The notes below the pieces were generated by a model. That model had not been told where the DNA came from. It ran no database searches and saw only the letters and a program-made list of their open reading frames with translations. A stretch of 64,000 bases of DNA, taken from Candidatus Izimoplasma sp. ZiA1. GTDB taxonomy: Bacteria > Bacillota_I > Bacilli_A > Izemoplasmatales > Izemoplasmataceae. Shown here in pieces: positions 54,890-62,113 of this stretch (within the stretch, counting starts at the first letter, position 1; each line of letters begins with the position of its first letter). The DNA is taken from contig NQYJ01000005.1 of NCBI GenBank assembly GCA_002285055.1, positions 1-64,000 on the forward strand, in the 5' to 3' direction. Position numbers and translations under genes: made by a program.

Positions 54890-55638
54890 AAACATTGTAT
54901 ATGAAAGTCGATAAAAATGATATTTCAAAATATGTTTTGTTTAGTGGTGACCCGTTTCGAGTAGAAACAGTTGCTAAAATGATGACTGATGTTAAACATA
55001 TCGGATTTCATCGTGAGTTTAATACATACACAGGATATTACAAGGGTGTAAGAATTACTGTAACTTCAACTGGTATCGGATCTCCTAGTGCAGCAATTGC
55101 AATGGAAGAGATGTTCGAAAAAGGTATGGAAGTAGGAGTAAGAATGGGTACTGTTATGGGACTTAAAGATGATTTACTTGGAAAGTTTATTATTCCTAAA
55201 GCTTCAATAAGAAGAGAAGGAACAACTAAAACGTATGTTGAATCAACATATCCAGCAGTTGCAGATATTGAGTTATTAACAGCAATGAATAAAGCAGTAC
55301 TTGAAAATAATCATGAGTACGTTAATGGAATTAACTGTACTTTAGATGGTTTCTATTCTGAAATGAAAGAATCAAGATTATCAAAAATGATGCATAGAAA
55401 TATTGATAACACTTTTAATGAGTTAAAAAATATGAATGTCTCAGGGATTGATATGGAGAGTAGTGTTATTTTAACTCTTGGAAATTTAATGGGTATTAAA
55501 ACATGTGTAGTATCAATGACTACTGTGCTTGAGAACTTAAAAGAAGTATTAGTGGGTGATGCAAGAACCCAATCAGAAGTAGATTTATGTAAAGTTGCTC
55601 TTGATGGAATTGTAAAATACGATAAAGGAGAATACTAA
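54886..55638 (+). CDS. Divergent uridine-phosphorylase-like nucleoside phosphorylase
   Basis: A 250-residue PNP/UDP family-1 enzyme that should split a nucleoside with phosphate into base and pentose 1-phosphate. Phosphate contacts are kept: GDPFR (Arg25), HREF (Arg43), RMGT (Arg86, Thr89), as is the ribose-binding MES (Glu191). Against E. coli uridine phosphorylase, the uracil-reading Gln166 and Arg168 correspond to Met160 and Glu162, and RIGTTG has become RMGTVM. It therefore probably takes a base other than uracil. ATG overlaps the kinase stop as ATGA. Confidence 0.88.
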   Translation: MKTLYMKVDKNDISKYVLFSGDPFRVETVAKMMTDVKHIGFHREFNTYTGYYKGVRITVTSTGIGSPSAAIAMEEMFEKGMEVGVRMGTVMGLKDDLLGKFIIPKASIRREGTTKTYVESTYPAVADIELLTAMNKAVLENNHEYVNGINCTLDGFYSEMKESRLSKMMHRNIDNTFNELKNMNVSGIDMESSVILTLGNLMGIKTCVVSMTTVLENLKEVLVGDARTQSEVDLCKVALDGIVKYDKGEY

Positions 55639-55640
55639 TT

Positions 55641-56435
55641 ATGATTATGGAATTATTAAATAAAGAACAAGGTCCAATTATTGGAATGGTACATTGTTTA
55701 CCATTATTAATGACACCAAATTCTTCAAAAGATATCGATAAAGTAGCTTCACAAGCAGTAAGTGATGCAATTACTTTAGAAAAAGCAGGAGTAGACGCAA
55801 TTATTGTAGAAAATATGGGTGATGGTCCGCTTGGAGTTAAACTTGATTTTGAACAATCTATTCATTTATCAGCAGTGACAGCTTTAGTCAAAAAATCCGT
55901 AAATATCCCAATTGGAATTGACGCTGCCTTTAATGATTATAAAACAGCCTTAAGTATCGCTAAAGTTGTCGGTGCTGACTTCATCAGAATCCCTGTCTTT
56001 GTAGATACTGTTGTTGGTCATTTAGGAGTAGTAAAACCTTGCGCAAGAGAAGCAATGTACTACCGAAAAATGATTGACGCAAAAGACGTTAAAATCTTTG
56101 GAGACATTCAAGTAAAACATTCAAGAATGTTATTAAAAGATATTCCAATAACTGAATCAGCTCACCTTGCAGAAGCTATGGGCGCAGACGCTATTATTGT
56201 TACTGGAGTTTCAACTGGTTTTGAAACACCAATTGATGTTATCCAAAAAGTTAAAGAATCAGTAAAAATTCCAGTCATAGCTGGAAGTGGAATTGATACA
56301 TCAAATGTTAATGTTCAAATGAAATTAGTAGATGGTGCTATCGTTGGATCAAGTTTAAAAGAAAATAAAGATTTAAAGAACCCAATATCTTATGACTTAA
56401 CAAGAGCTCTTATCAAAGCATACAGAGGTGAATAA
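55641..56435 (+). CDS. BtpA/SgcQ-family TIM-barrel protein
   Basis: A 264-residue barrel of the BtpA family: GMVHCLPLL at the start, DAIIVENMGDGPLG, then FGDIQVKHSRML and AGSGIDTSNV with VGSSLKEN at the end. The last two look like a phosphate-binding site. Founding BtpA affects photosystem I assembly and SgcQ sits in a sugar operon, but I know of no settled enzymatic role for the family. The operon context suggests isomerase or lyase chemistry on a sugar phosphate. GGAG lies ten bases before ATG. Confidence 0.85.
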   Translation: MIMELLNKEQGPIIGMVHCLPLLMTPNSSKDIDKVASQAVSDAITLEKAGVDAIIVENMGDGPLGVKLDFEQSIHLSAVTALVKKSVNIPIGIDAAFNDYKTALSIAKVVGADFIRIPVFVDTVVGHLGVVKPCAREAMYYRKMIDAKDVKIFGDIQVKHSRMLLKDIPITESAHLAEAMGADAIIVTGVSTGFETPIDVIQKVKESVKIPVIAGSGIDTSNVNVQMKLVDGAIVGSSLKENKDLKNPISYDLTRALIKAYRGE

Positions 56436-56436
56436 T

Positions 56437-57597
56437 ATGATGAGACCAATGAAATTAGCTGGTGACCAATTAATGTTTGGAGAAGGTTGTTTAGCACATT
56501 TAGAAACATTACCTTTTAAAAAAGCTTTTATTGTAACTAGTGGAAGAATATTAGAAGAAACAGGTATTTTACCGAAAGTAAGAGAACATCTTACAAACGC
56601 AAAAATGCAAACAACTACATTTTATGATGTAGAACCAGATCCATCATTTAATACAATTATGGCTGGGGCAAATGAAATGAAAAAATTTAATCCAGATGTA
56701 ATTATTGCAGTTGGTGGTGGTAGTGCAATGGATGCTGCTAAGGGTATGTGGATTTATTACGAACATGAAGAATTATCTACATTAGAAGAAATATTACCCC
56801 CAAATCAATTTCCTACATTAAGAAATAAAGCAAAAATGGTTTGTATTCCTTCAACTAGTGGTACAGCTAGTGAAGTAAGTAGATCAATTGTTGTTACAGA
56901 TAATGTTACTGGATTTAAACATGGTCTAGGTAATATGGAAATGATGCCAGATTATGCAATATGTGATCCACTTGTTACAGCTTCAATGCCTAAGAGTCTA
57001 ACAGCTGCTACAGGTATGGATGCATTAACACATGCAGTTGAAGCATTTACATCTAATCGTGCTAATCATGTATCTGATGTACTTGCAGTAAGCGCAATTA
57101 AAGATATAATTAATAATTTAGTTAACGCATATAACGAACCAACAAATTTGGTTTATCGTGAGAATATGTTAAACGCTAGTGTTGTTGCTGGTATGGCTTT
57201 TACTAACGTAAGTCTAGGAATTGTTCATTCAATTGCTCATACACTAGGTTCATATTTCCATGTTCCTCATGGTTTAGCGAACGCAATAATGCTACCTTAT
57301 GTTATTAGATTTAACATGCTTGAATCACAAGGTAAAAAAAGATATCAAGAACTTGAAGAACAATTAAATCTATCTTCAATAATAAATACAATTGAAGATA
57401 TGAATAAAAAAATGAATATCCCAGCATCTCTAAATGAAATTATAAAAGATGAAGATTTATTCACAAGTAAAATTGAAGAAATGGCAGCTATGAGCTTAAA
57501 AGACGGATGTACAAAAACTAATCCTGTAATTCCTACTTTTGATCAGTTCAAATACATTATTAAAGCAGCTTATCATAAAGAACTAATAGGAGAATAA
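56437..57597 (+). CDS. Iron-containing alcohol dehydrogenase
   Basis: A 386-residue group III (FucO/DhaT-type) dehydrogenase. NAD(H) binding is seen in GGGSAMDAAKG, and metal ligands in MDALTHAVEAF and SIAHTLGSYFHVPHG. Family enzymes interconvert aldehydes and alcohols such as lactaldehyde, glycolaldehyde or propanediol. Between two barrel enzymes it could reduce an aldehyde released by an aldolase. ATG 56437 follows AGAGGTGA, the GTG at 56428 being part of that site. Confidence 0.92.
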   Translation: MMRPMKLAGDQLMFGEGCLAHLETLPFKKAFIVTSGRILEETGILPKVREHLTNAKMQTTTFYDVEPDPSFNTIMAGANEMKKFNPDVIIAVGGGSAMDAAKGMWIYYEHEELSTLEEILPPNQFPTLRNKAKMVCIPSTSGTASEVSRSIVVTDNVTGFKHGLGNMEMMPDYAICDPLVTASMPKSLTAATGMDALTHAVEAFTSNRANHVSDVLAVSAIKDIINNLVNAYNEPTNLVYRENMLNASVVAGMAFTNVSLGIVHSIAHTLGSYFHVPHGLANAIMLPYVIRFNMLESQGKKRYQELEEQLNLSSIINTIEDMNKKMNIPASLNEIIKDEDLFTSKIEEMAAMSLKDGCTKTNPVIPTFDQFKYIIKAAYHKELIGE

Positions 57598-57599
57598 TT

Positions 57600-58316
57600 A
57601 TGGAATTAATATGTTACTTATCAAATGGTTACCCAACAATCGAATCAAGTATTGAAATGTCTTATAAATATGTAGAAGCTGGATGCGATATCATTGAAGT
57701 GGATTTTCCTTCAAGAAACCCGTACCTAGAATCAGACTTTATTAAAGATAGAATGAAAAAAGCATTAGAAGTATGTGATGATTATTCATTGTATATGGAA
57801 GGTATTAAAAAAATAAAACAAAATCTTCCTAATACAAAAATCATTTTGTTAGCATATGAAAACACTGTAGAAGAAATTGGTGTTGAAAAATTTATTGCTT
57901 ATTGTAAAGAAAATGACTTATTAGATTTAATCTATGTTGGATTAAAAGATGATTCTATTAAAGAACTACTTATAAAATCTGGAATCAGAGTATCTTGTTA
58001 TGTTCAATATCATTTACCTGTTTCAGAAGTTAATAGTGCAATATTATCAAACGGATTTGTTTATCTTCAGGCAAAACCAACATCAAATAATATTAACGAA
58101 AAATATCCAGAATTAAAAGACTGTATTACATACTTAAGAGATAACGAAATCACAAGACCAATATATTGTGGTGTAGGTATCTCAACTGAAGAAGATGTAA
58201 AACACGCAAAAGACTCAGGTAGTGATGCTGTATTTGTAGGAAGTGCAATTTTAAAATTACATGATGATCCTAAAAACATGGCTAAAAAAATAAAATCACT
58301 AAAAAGTATGTGCTAA
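57600..58316 (+). CDS. Orphan TrpA-like (tryptophan synthase alpha-like) barrel enzyme
   Basis: A 238-residue TIM barrel clearly related to TrpA but with no trpB or other trp gene nearby. TrpA Glu49 is kept as Glu33 (AGCDIIEV). The second catalytic residue, Asp60, aligns with Glu44 in NPYLESDF. The phosphate site GVGIST and VGSAI near the C terminus is intact, as is AYEN. TrpA performs a retro-aldol cleavage giving glyceraldehyde 3-phosphate, so this relative may cleave another phosphorylated three-carbon-ended substrate. It is the last gene of the operon. Confidence 0.88.
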   Translation: MELICYLSNGYPTIESSIEMSYKYVEAGCDIIEVDFPSRNPYLESDFIKDRMKKALEVCDDYSLYMEGIKKIKQNLPNTKIILLAYENTVEEIGVEKFIAYCKENDLLDLIYVGLKDDSIKELLIKSGIRVSCYVQYHLPVSEVNSAILSNGFVYLQAKPTSNNINEKYPELKDCITYLRDNEITRPIYCGVGISTEEDVKHAKDSGSDAVFVGSAILKLHDDPKNMAKKIKSLKSMC

Positions 58317-58360
58317 CCACCCTTCTACTATAACTATTGTAATCCTCTAAGCACATACAA

Positions 58361-58392
58361 AAAAAACCAATTCAATTATGAATTGGTTTTTA
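58361..58392. terminator. Bidirectional terminator at the end of the nucleoside operon
   Basis: AAAACCAATTC and GAATTGGTTTT arms; it serves the operon and the convergent HAD gene. A separate long-looped stem, GTATGTGCT 58306-58314 with AGCACATAC 58350-58358, brackets the stop region upstream. Confidence 0.88.
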
Positions 58393-59194
58393 AATATTTT
58401 TTTAATGCATACATTACGCCTTGGTCATTATTTGATAAAGTTATAAAATCACTATTAGCTTTTAACTCATCAATTCCATTACCCATTGCAACACCAAGAC
58501 CAGCCATTTTAATCATTTCTAGATCATTACCTTGATCCCCAAAACAAATAACATCTTTAATATCAATATTTAGATATTTAGCTAACTCCTTAACCGCGTT
58601 ACCTTTATGAACGTTTTGTCCTGTAATATCAAGATAACCAGTTTGACTTTCAGTAAACTCAATATTTTGGTATGTTTTAAGTTCTTCCCATATCGCTTTA
58701 AACTTAATCGGATCATCTTCAATAAATAAGAATTTATTGATTTTAAGACTAGCTAAATCTTCTTTAAAATCACGATGTTTTATTATGTTAAAACGATACC
58801 TTTCTTCTTCGTTATTACTTCTTTGAATCAAACTTTCAATACTAGGATGATCATTAGCAATTAAAGTATCTTTAGTATAGATTATATAAGCAGAACCATG
58901 CTTTTTTGCTAGTTTAACAGCGTTTAAAATAACATTTGTATCAATAACTGATTGATACAAAGTATCTTTAGTGATTGGATTACCTACAAAACTACCATTA
59001 CTAGAAATCGCTGGAATTTCTATTTCTAGTTCATCATATAATTTTTTCATTAAATCATTATGTCTTCCACTAGCTAAAGTGAATAAAATGTTTTGTTTTT
59101 TTAAAGAAATTAAGTATTCTTTTGTTTCATCTAAGAGTTGATGATCACTGTTAAGTAAAGTACCATCAACATCGCTTACTACTAATTTGTACAT
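58376..59194 (-). CDS. Cof-type HAD-family phosphatase
   Basis: A 272-residue HAD hydrolase with motif I SDVDGTLLNSD, a C2 cap, and the C-terminal CFGDQGNDLEMIKMAG, all typical of Cof/YidA sugar phosphatases. It likely dephosphorylates sugar phosphates in the cytoplasm. It follows manA by nine bases on the minus strand, so a mannose-phosphate housekeeping role is plausible. GAGGTGAAAT is its ribosome site. Confidence 0.9.
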   Translation of the reverse strand: MYKLVVSDVDGTLLNSDHQLLDETKEYLISLKKQNILFTLASGRHNDLMKKLYDELEIEIPAISSNGSFVGNPITKDTLYQSVIDTNVILNAVKLAKKHGSAYIIYTKDTLIANDHPSIESLIQRSNNEEERYRFNIIKHRDFKEDLASLKINKFLFIEDDPIKFKAIWEELKTYQNIEFTESQTGYLDITGQNVHKGNAVKELAKYLNIDIKDVICFGDQGNDLEMIKMAGLGVAMGNGIDELKANSDFITLSNNDQGVMYALKKYLKTNS

Positions 59195-59203
59195 ATTTCA
59201 CCT

Positions 59204-60076
59204 CTAGAAGTTAGTTATCTGAATTTTTAAGTTTCCTATTATATCATAAGTATCATTACTACTTACCATTAAGAAGTCACCTTTTTTAAGTGGTGAATCA
59301 TTAATTAAACCAGATCCTTCAATAACAGCTATATAATCACCATGAACATGAGCTGTTTTGTTAAAAGAACCAGTGATAGTCTTAATATCATAATCAAAAT
59401 AGGTGTTGTCATGTTTAGTTAATATTTTATTATCAGGAACATTGATAACAGCTTTAGCTTCGTTTAAATGAAGCGGACGTAACGAGTTGTTTTCTAAACG
59501 ATTATAATCATATAACCTAAAAGTTAAATCTGAAGATTGTTGAACTTCAAGAAGAACAGTACCAGCGCATATTGCATGGATTGTGCCTTCTTTTATATAA
59601 AAGTATTCATCTTTCTTAATACTGAATTTATTCAAAAGTTTTTCAAATTCTAAGTTATCAATTAACTGATTTAGTTCATCCTTAGTTTTAGCTTTATGAC
59701 CAATGATCATTTTTGTATCATTGTCAGTAGCAAGGACATACCAACATTCATTTTTACCATATGAGTTATACTTGGATGCATAATCATCACCAGGATGAAC
59801 TTGAACGCTTAAATCCTTAGCAGCATCAATTATTTTAACTAAAATTGGAAACTCTAATTGTTTTGGATTTCCAAATAGTTGTTTTTCATTATCATATAAA
59901 TCTTTTAAAGTTCGTCCTTTAAAGGGACCATTATTTACAATACTTTGGAGATCTTTATAAGCACTAATCCCCCAAACTTCACCACATTGGTCTGATGAAT
60001 CATAACCAAATAATGTTTTAAGTTTATTTCCTCCCCATATTTTATCTAGGAATATTGGTTTAAAATATAAAATCAT
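59204..60076 (-). CDS. manA: Mannose-6-phosphate isomerase, class I
   Basis: A 290-residue cupin-type isomerase converting mannose 6-phosphate to fructose 6-phosphate. Zinc ligands are seen in SVQVHPGDDYA, GKNECWYVL and KEGTIHAICAG, and the active arginine region in LTFRLYDYNR. The length matches the short Bacillota type. It is six bases after the kinase gene; together they would channel free mannose into glycolysis. Confidence 0.95.
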   Translation of the reverse strand: MILYFKPIFLDKIWGGNKLKTLFGYDSSDQCGEVWGISAYKDLQSIVNNGPFKGRTLKDLYDNEKQLFGNPKQLEFPILVKIIDAAKDLSVQVHPGDDYASKYNSYGKNECWYVLATDNDTKMIIGHKAKTKDELNQLIDNLEFEKLLNKFSIKKDEYFYIKEGTIHAICAGTVLLEVQQSSDLTFRLYDYNRLENNSLRPLHLNEAKAVINVPDNKILTKHDNTYFDYDIKTITGSFNKTAHVHGDYIAVIEGSGLINDSPLKKGDFLMVSSNDTYDIIGNLKIQITNF

Positions 60077-60082
60077 CTTTAA

Positions 60083-61021
60083 TCACCCTTTAATCTTGAA
60101 GTATTTAGTATATAAACCATTATTGATTTGTTTAAAAGCTAAAATGATTGAACCATAAACAGGATCAAGCTTAGCTTCAAAAACATTAAAATCACCTAAT
60201 GAACTAATTTTTTTATAAAGCATCTCTTTAAAAACTGTATCAGCGTTACCAAGAGAACCAATAATACTAATATCTTTTTTTGGAGAATTTAATGTTGATA
60301 ACATTGCTTTTAACATTAATTGTAACTCAGTTGTTTCTGTGTCAATTATGTTTAATGCATGGATATCATTGAACTCAGCAAACTTAGTTACTGTTTTAGC
60401 TAAATCAGCTGTTTTTGTACGGTTAATCCCATTAATCATTGTAACATATTCTGCGTAATTATTAACATCTAATAACACTTTTAATTGTGTTGTAAAAGGT
60501 GTTTCGATAACACGATTATCAAGAACTTTGGCTAATATTTTTAAAGCCTTTCTACCAAGAGCGTAACTACTCCCAGGATCACCCTCTTTATGAGAGTACC
60601 CACCAACTCTAAAACTATCATTTTGATAAGTTCCAAATAAAACACTACCAGTTCCAATTATATATGTATAACCATCATTTCCTTCTAAACCACCAGCGTG
60701 AGCATTATAAATGTCGTTTTTAGCTGAAATTTTAGTTAAATCATCACAAAATTCTAACTTTCTAAAAGCTTCTTCAACTTTTAAAGAGTCATCTTTACTA
60801 GATATTCCTCCAAGACCTAAAAAAGCACTTGAGATATAGATATCATTTTTATCATCTAAGATGCGAAAAATTGTTTCTTTTATCTCTTTAAGGGACTCAT
60901 TAATATCTCTTGTATCAATACTAGAAGGGCCACATACAAGCTCTCCATGATAATTTCCTAAGATATCAAAAACACAAACTTTGGTTTTTGTGCCACCACC
61001 ATCTATACCGATAATATACAT
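60083..61021 (-). CDS. BadF/BadG/N-acetylglucosamine-kinase-family sugar kinase
   Basis: A 312-residue ASKHA-fold kinase. The phosphate-1 loop is GIDGGGTKTKVCVFD, phosphate 2 is YTYIIGTGSV, and GGYSHKEGDPGSSYALGRKA is the family block. Characterised relatives phosphorylate N-acetylglucosamine or glucosamine. Here manA next door and the divergent mannosidase favour mannose or a related hexose. GAGGTGAT precedes ATG; TATAAT on the minus strand lies at 61051-61046. Confidence 0.85.
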   Translation of the reverse strand: MYIIGIDGGGTKTKVCVFDILGNYHGELVCGPSSIDTRDINESLKEIKETIFRILDDKNDIYISSAFLGLGGISSKDDSLKVEEAFRKLEFCDDLTKISAKNDIYNAHAGGLEGNDGYTYIIGTGSVLFGTYQNDSFRVGGYSHKEGDPGSSYALGRKALKILAKVLDNRVIETPFTTQLKVLLDVNNYAEYVTMINGINRTKTADLAKTVTKFAEFNDIHALNIIDTETTELQLMLKAMLSTLNSPKKDISIIGSLGNADTVFKEMLYKKISSLGDFNVFEAKLDPVYGSIILAFKQINNGLYTKYFKIKG

Positions 61022-61103
61022 AAAATAATCACCTCTTCAATAATAATTATACACTAATAAAACTAAATATAATACTTTTAAAAACTGCGATTTATATAAT
61101 ATA

Positions 61104-61218
61104 TATTGCTACAAGAATATTTTAACTTTTAATATTATTTAATAGAGTATATTCATAAAAACTATAATATATTGCATAATGTATATTAAATATTGCCTAT
61201 GAAAACGCATTTTATTGC
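61104..61218. promoter_or_regulatory. Phased TATTGC direct repeats in the divergent intergenic region
   Basis: TATTGC occurs at 61104, 61170, 61191 and 61213. The starts are 66, 21 and 22 bases apart, close to whole pairs of helical turns, as expected for half-sites of an AraC-type dimer. The last overlaps the likely -35 region of the regulator gene, upstream of TATAAA at 61236. Confidence 0.6.
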
Positions 61219-61263
61219 AATATTTAATAATGCGATATAAAATTAAGAATATGAGGTGATATT

Positions 61264-62112
61264 ATGTTTATAAGCAATAATGTTGATATAATTCATAAAA
61301 GTACATGCATTCCAAAGGAATTTGCTAAAAAATCATTATTTTACCATAAATCTTTTTATCAGTTAAGATTTAATAATGAGTATTCACTTAAATATGACAC
61401 GATGGATTCATATTATTTTTACTATGTAAATAGTGGTTCTTTTTTTGTTACTCTTAATAACCGTATTTATACATTAACAAAAAATGATTTATTACTAATC
61501 AAAAAAGGTGTTGATGTAACTATTTCTAGTAGTGATGCTGACTTATACGTTTTAGAGTTTGATGGTAAGCTTGCAGGAGATTATCTTTCAGAGATTGTTG
61601 ATCCACAAAAAGCAGGAATATCGATGGTTGATTTTTCTGGAATTGTTATGTTCTTTATTAAATTAAAAGAATTAACATTACTTGATATTTTAAATGAAGT
61701 TTATGTTTCTTTAAGTATTGAGGCAATTCTTGTTGAGATATACACTAAAAAACATTACGGGATTGAAGATGGTTCAAAAAGTAATGCGATTATTCAAGCG
61801 ATTTTTTATATCGAGCAAAATGTTAGTAATAAAATAACTCTTGATGAGTTATGTGAGTTTGTTGGGTATAGTGTTTTTCACTTCTCAAGATTATTTAAGA
61901 AAGAAGTGGGAATACCACCTTATGAGTATATTATTAAGTTCCGACTTGATCTTGCAAAACATTTGTTAATCACTACCACAGATACAGTAAGAGAGATTGC
62001 TAGAAAGTGTGGGTATACTAGTGAAGTTAATTTTTATAATGTCTTTAAAAAAAGCACTTCTTTAACACCAATCCAGTTTAGAAAAGCAAAAATTAGGAAA
62101 GAGGAAAAGTAA
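61264..62112 (+). CDS. AraC-family transcriptional regulator
   Basis: A 282-residue regulator with an N-terminal cupin-like sensing domain (about 1-150) and a C-terminal double helix-turn-helix: ITLDELCEFVGYSVFHFSRLF then VREIARKCGYTSEVNFYNVFKKST. It is divergent from the kinase-manA genes and one base before the mannosidase start, so it probably activates mannoside use in both directions. The effector is likely a mannoside or mannose, by inference. ATG follows GAGGTGAT. Confidence 0.93.
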   Translation: MFISNNVDIIHKSTCIPKEFAKKSLFYHKSFYQLRFNNEYSLKYDTMDSYYFYYVNSGSFFVTLNNRIYTLTKNDLLLIKKGVDVTISSSDADLYVLEFDGKLAGDYLSEIVDPQKAGISMVDFSGIVMFFIKLKELTLLDILNEVYVSLSIEAILVEIYTKKHYGIEDGSKSNAIIQAIFYIEQNVSNKITLDELCEFVGYSVFHFSRLFKKEVGIPPYEYIIKFRLDLAKHLLITTTDTVREIARKCGYTSEVNFYNVFKKSTSLTPIQFRKAKIRKEEK

Positions 62113-62113
62113 G

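Noticed and set aside
57600-58316. A tryptophan biosynthesis gene
   Set aside because: No other trp gene is nearby and a catalytic residue differs; the operon is for nucleoside uptake.
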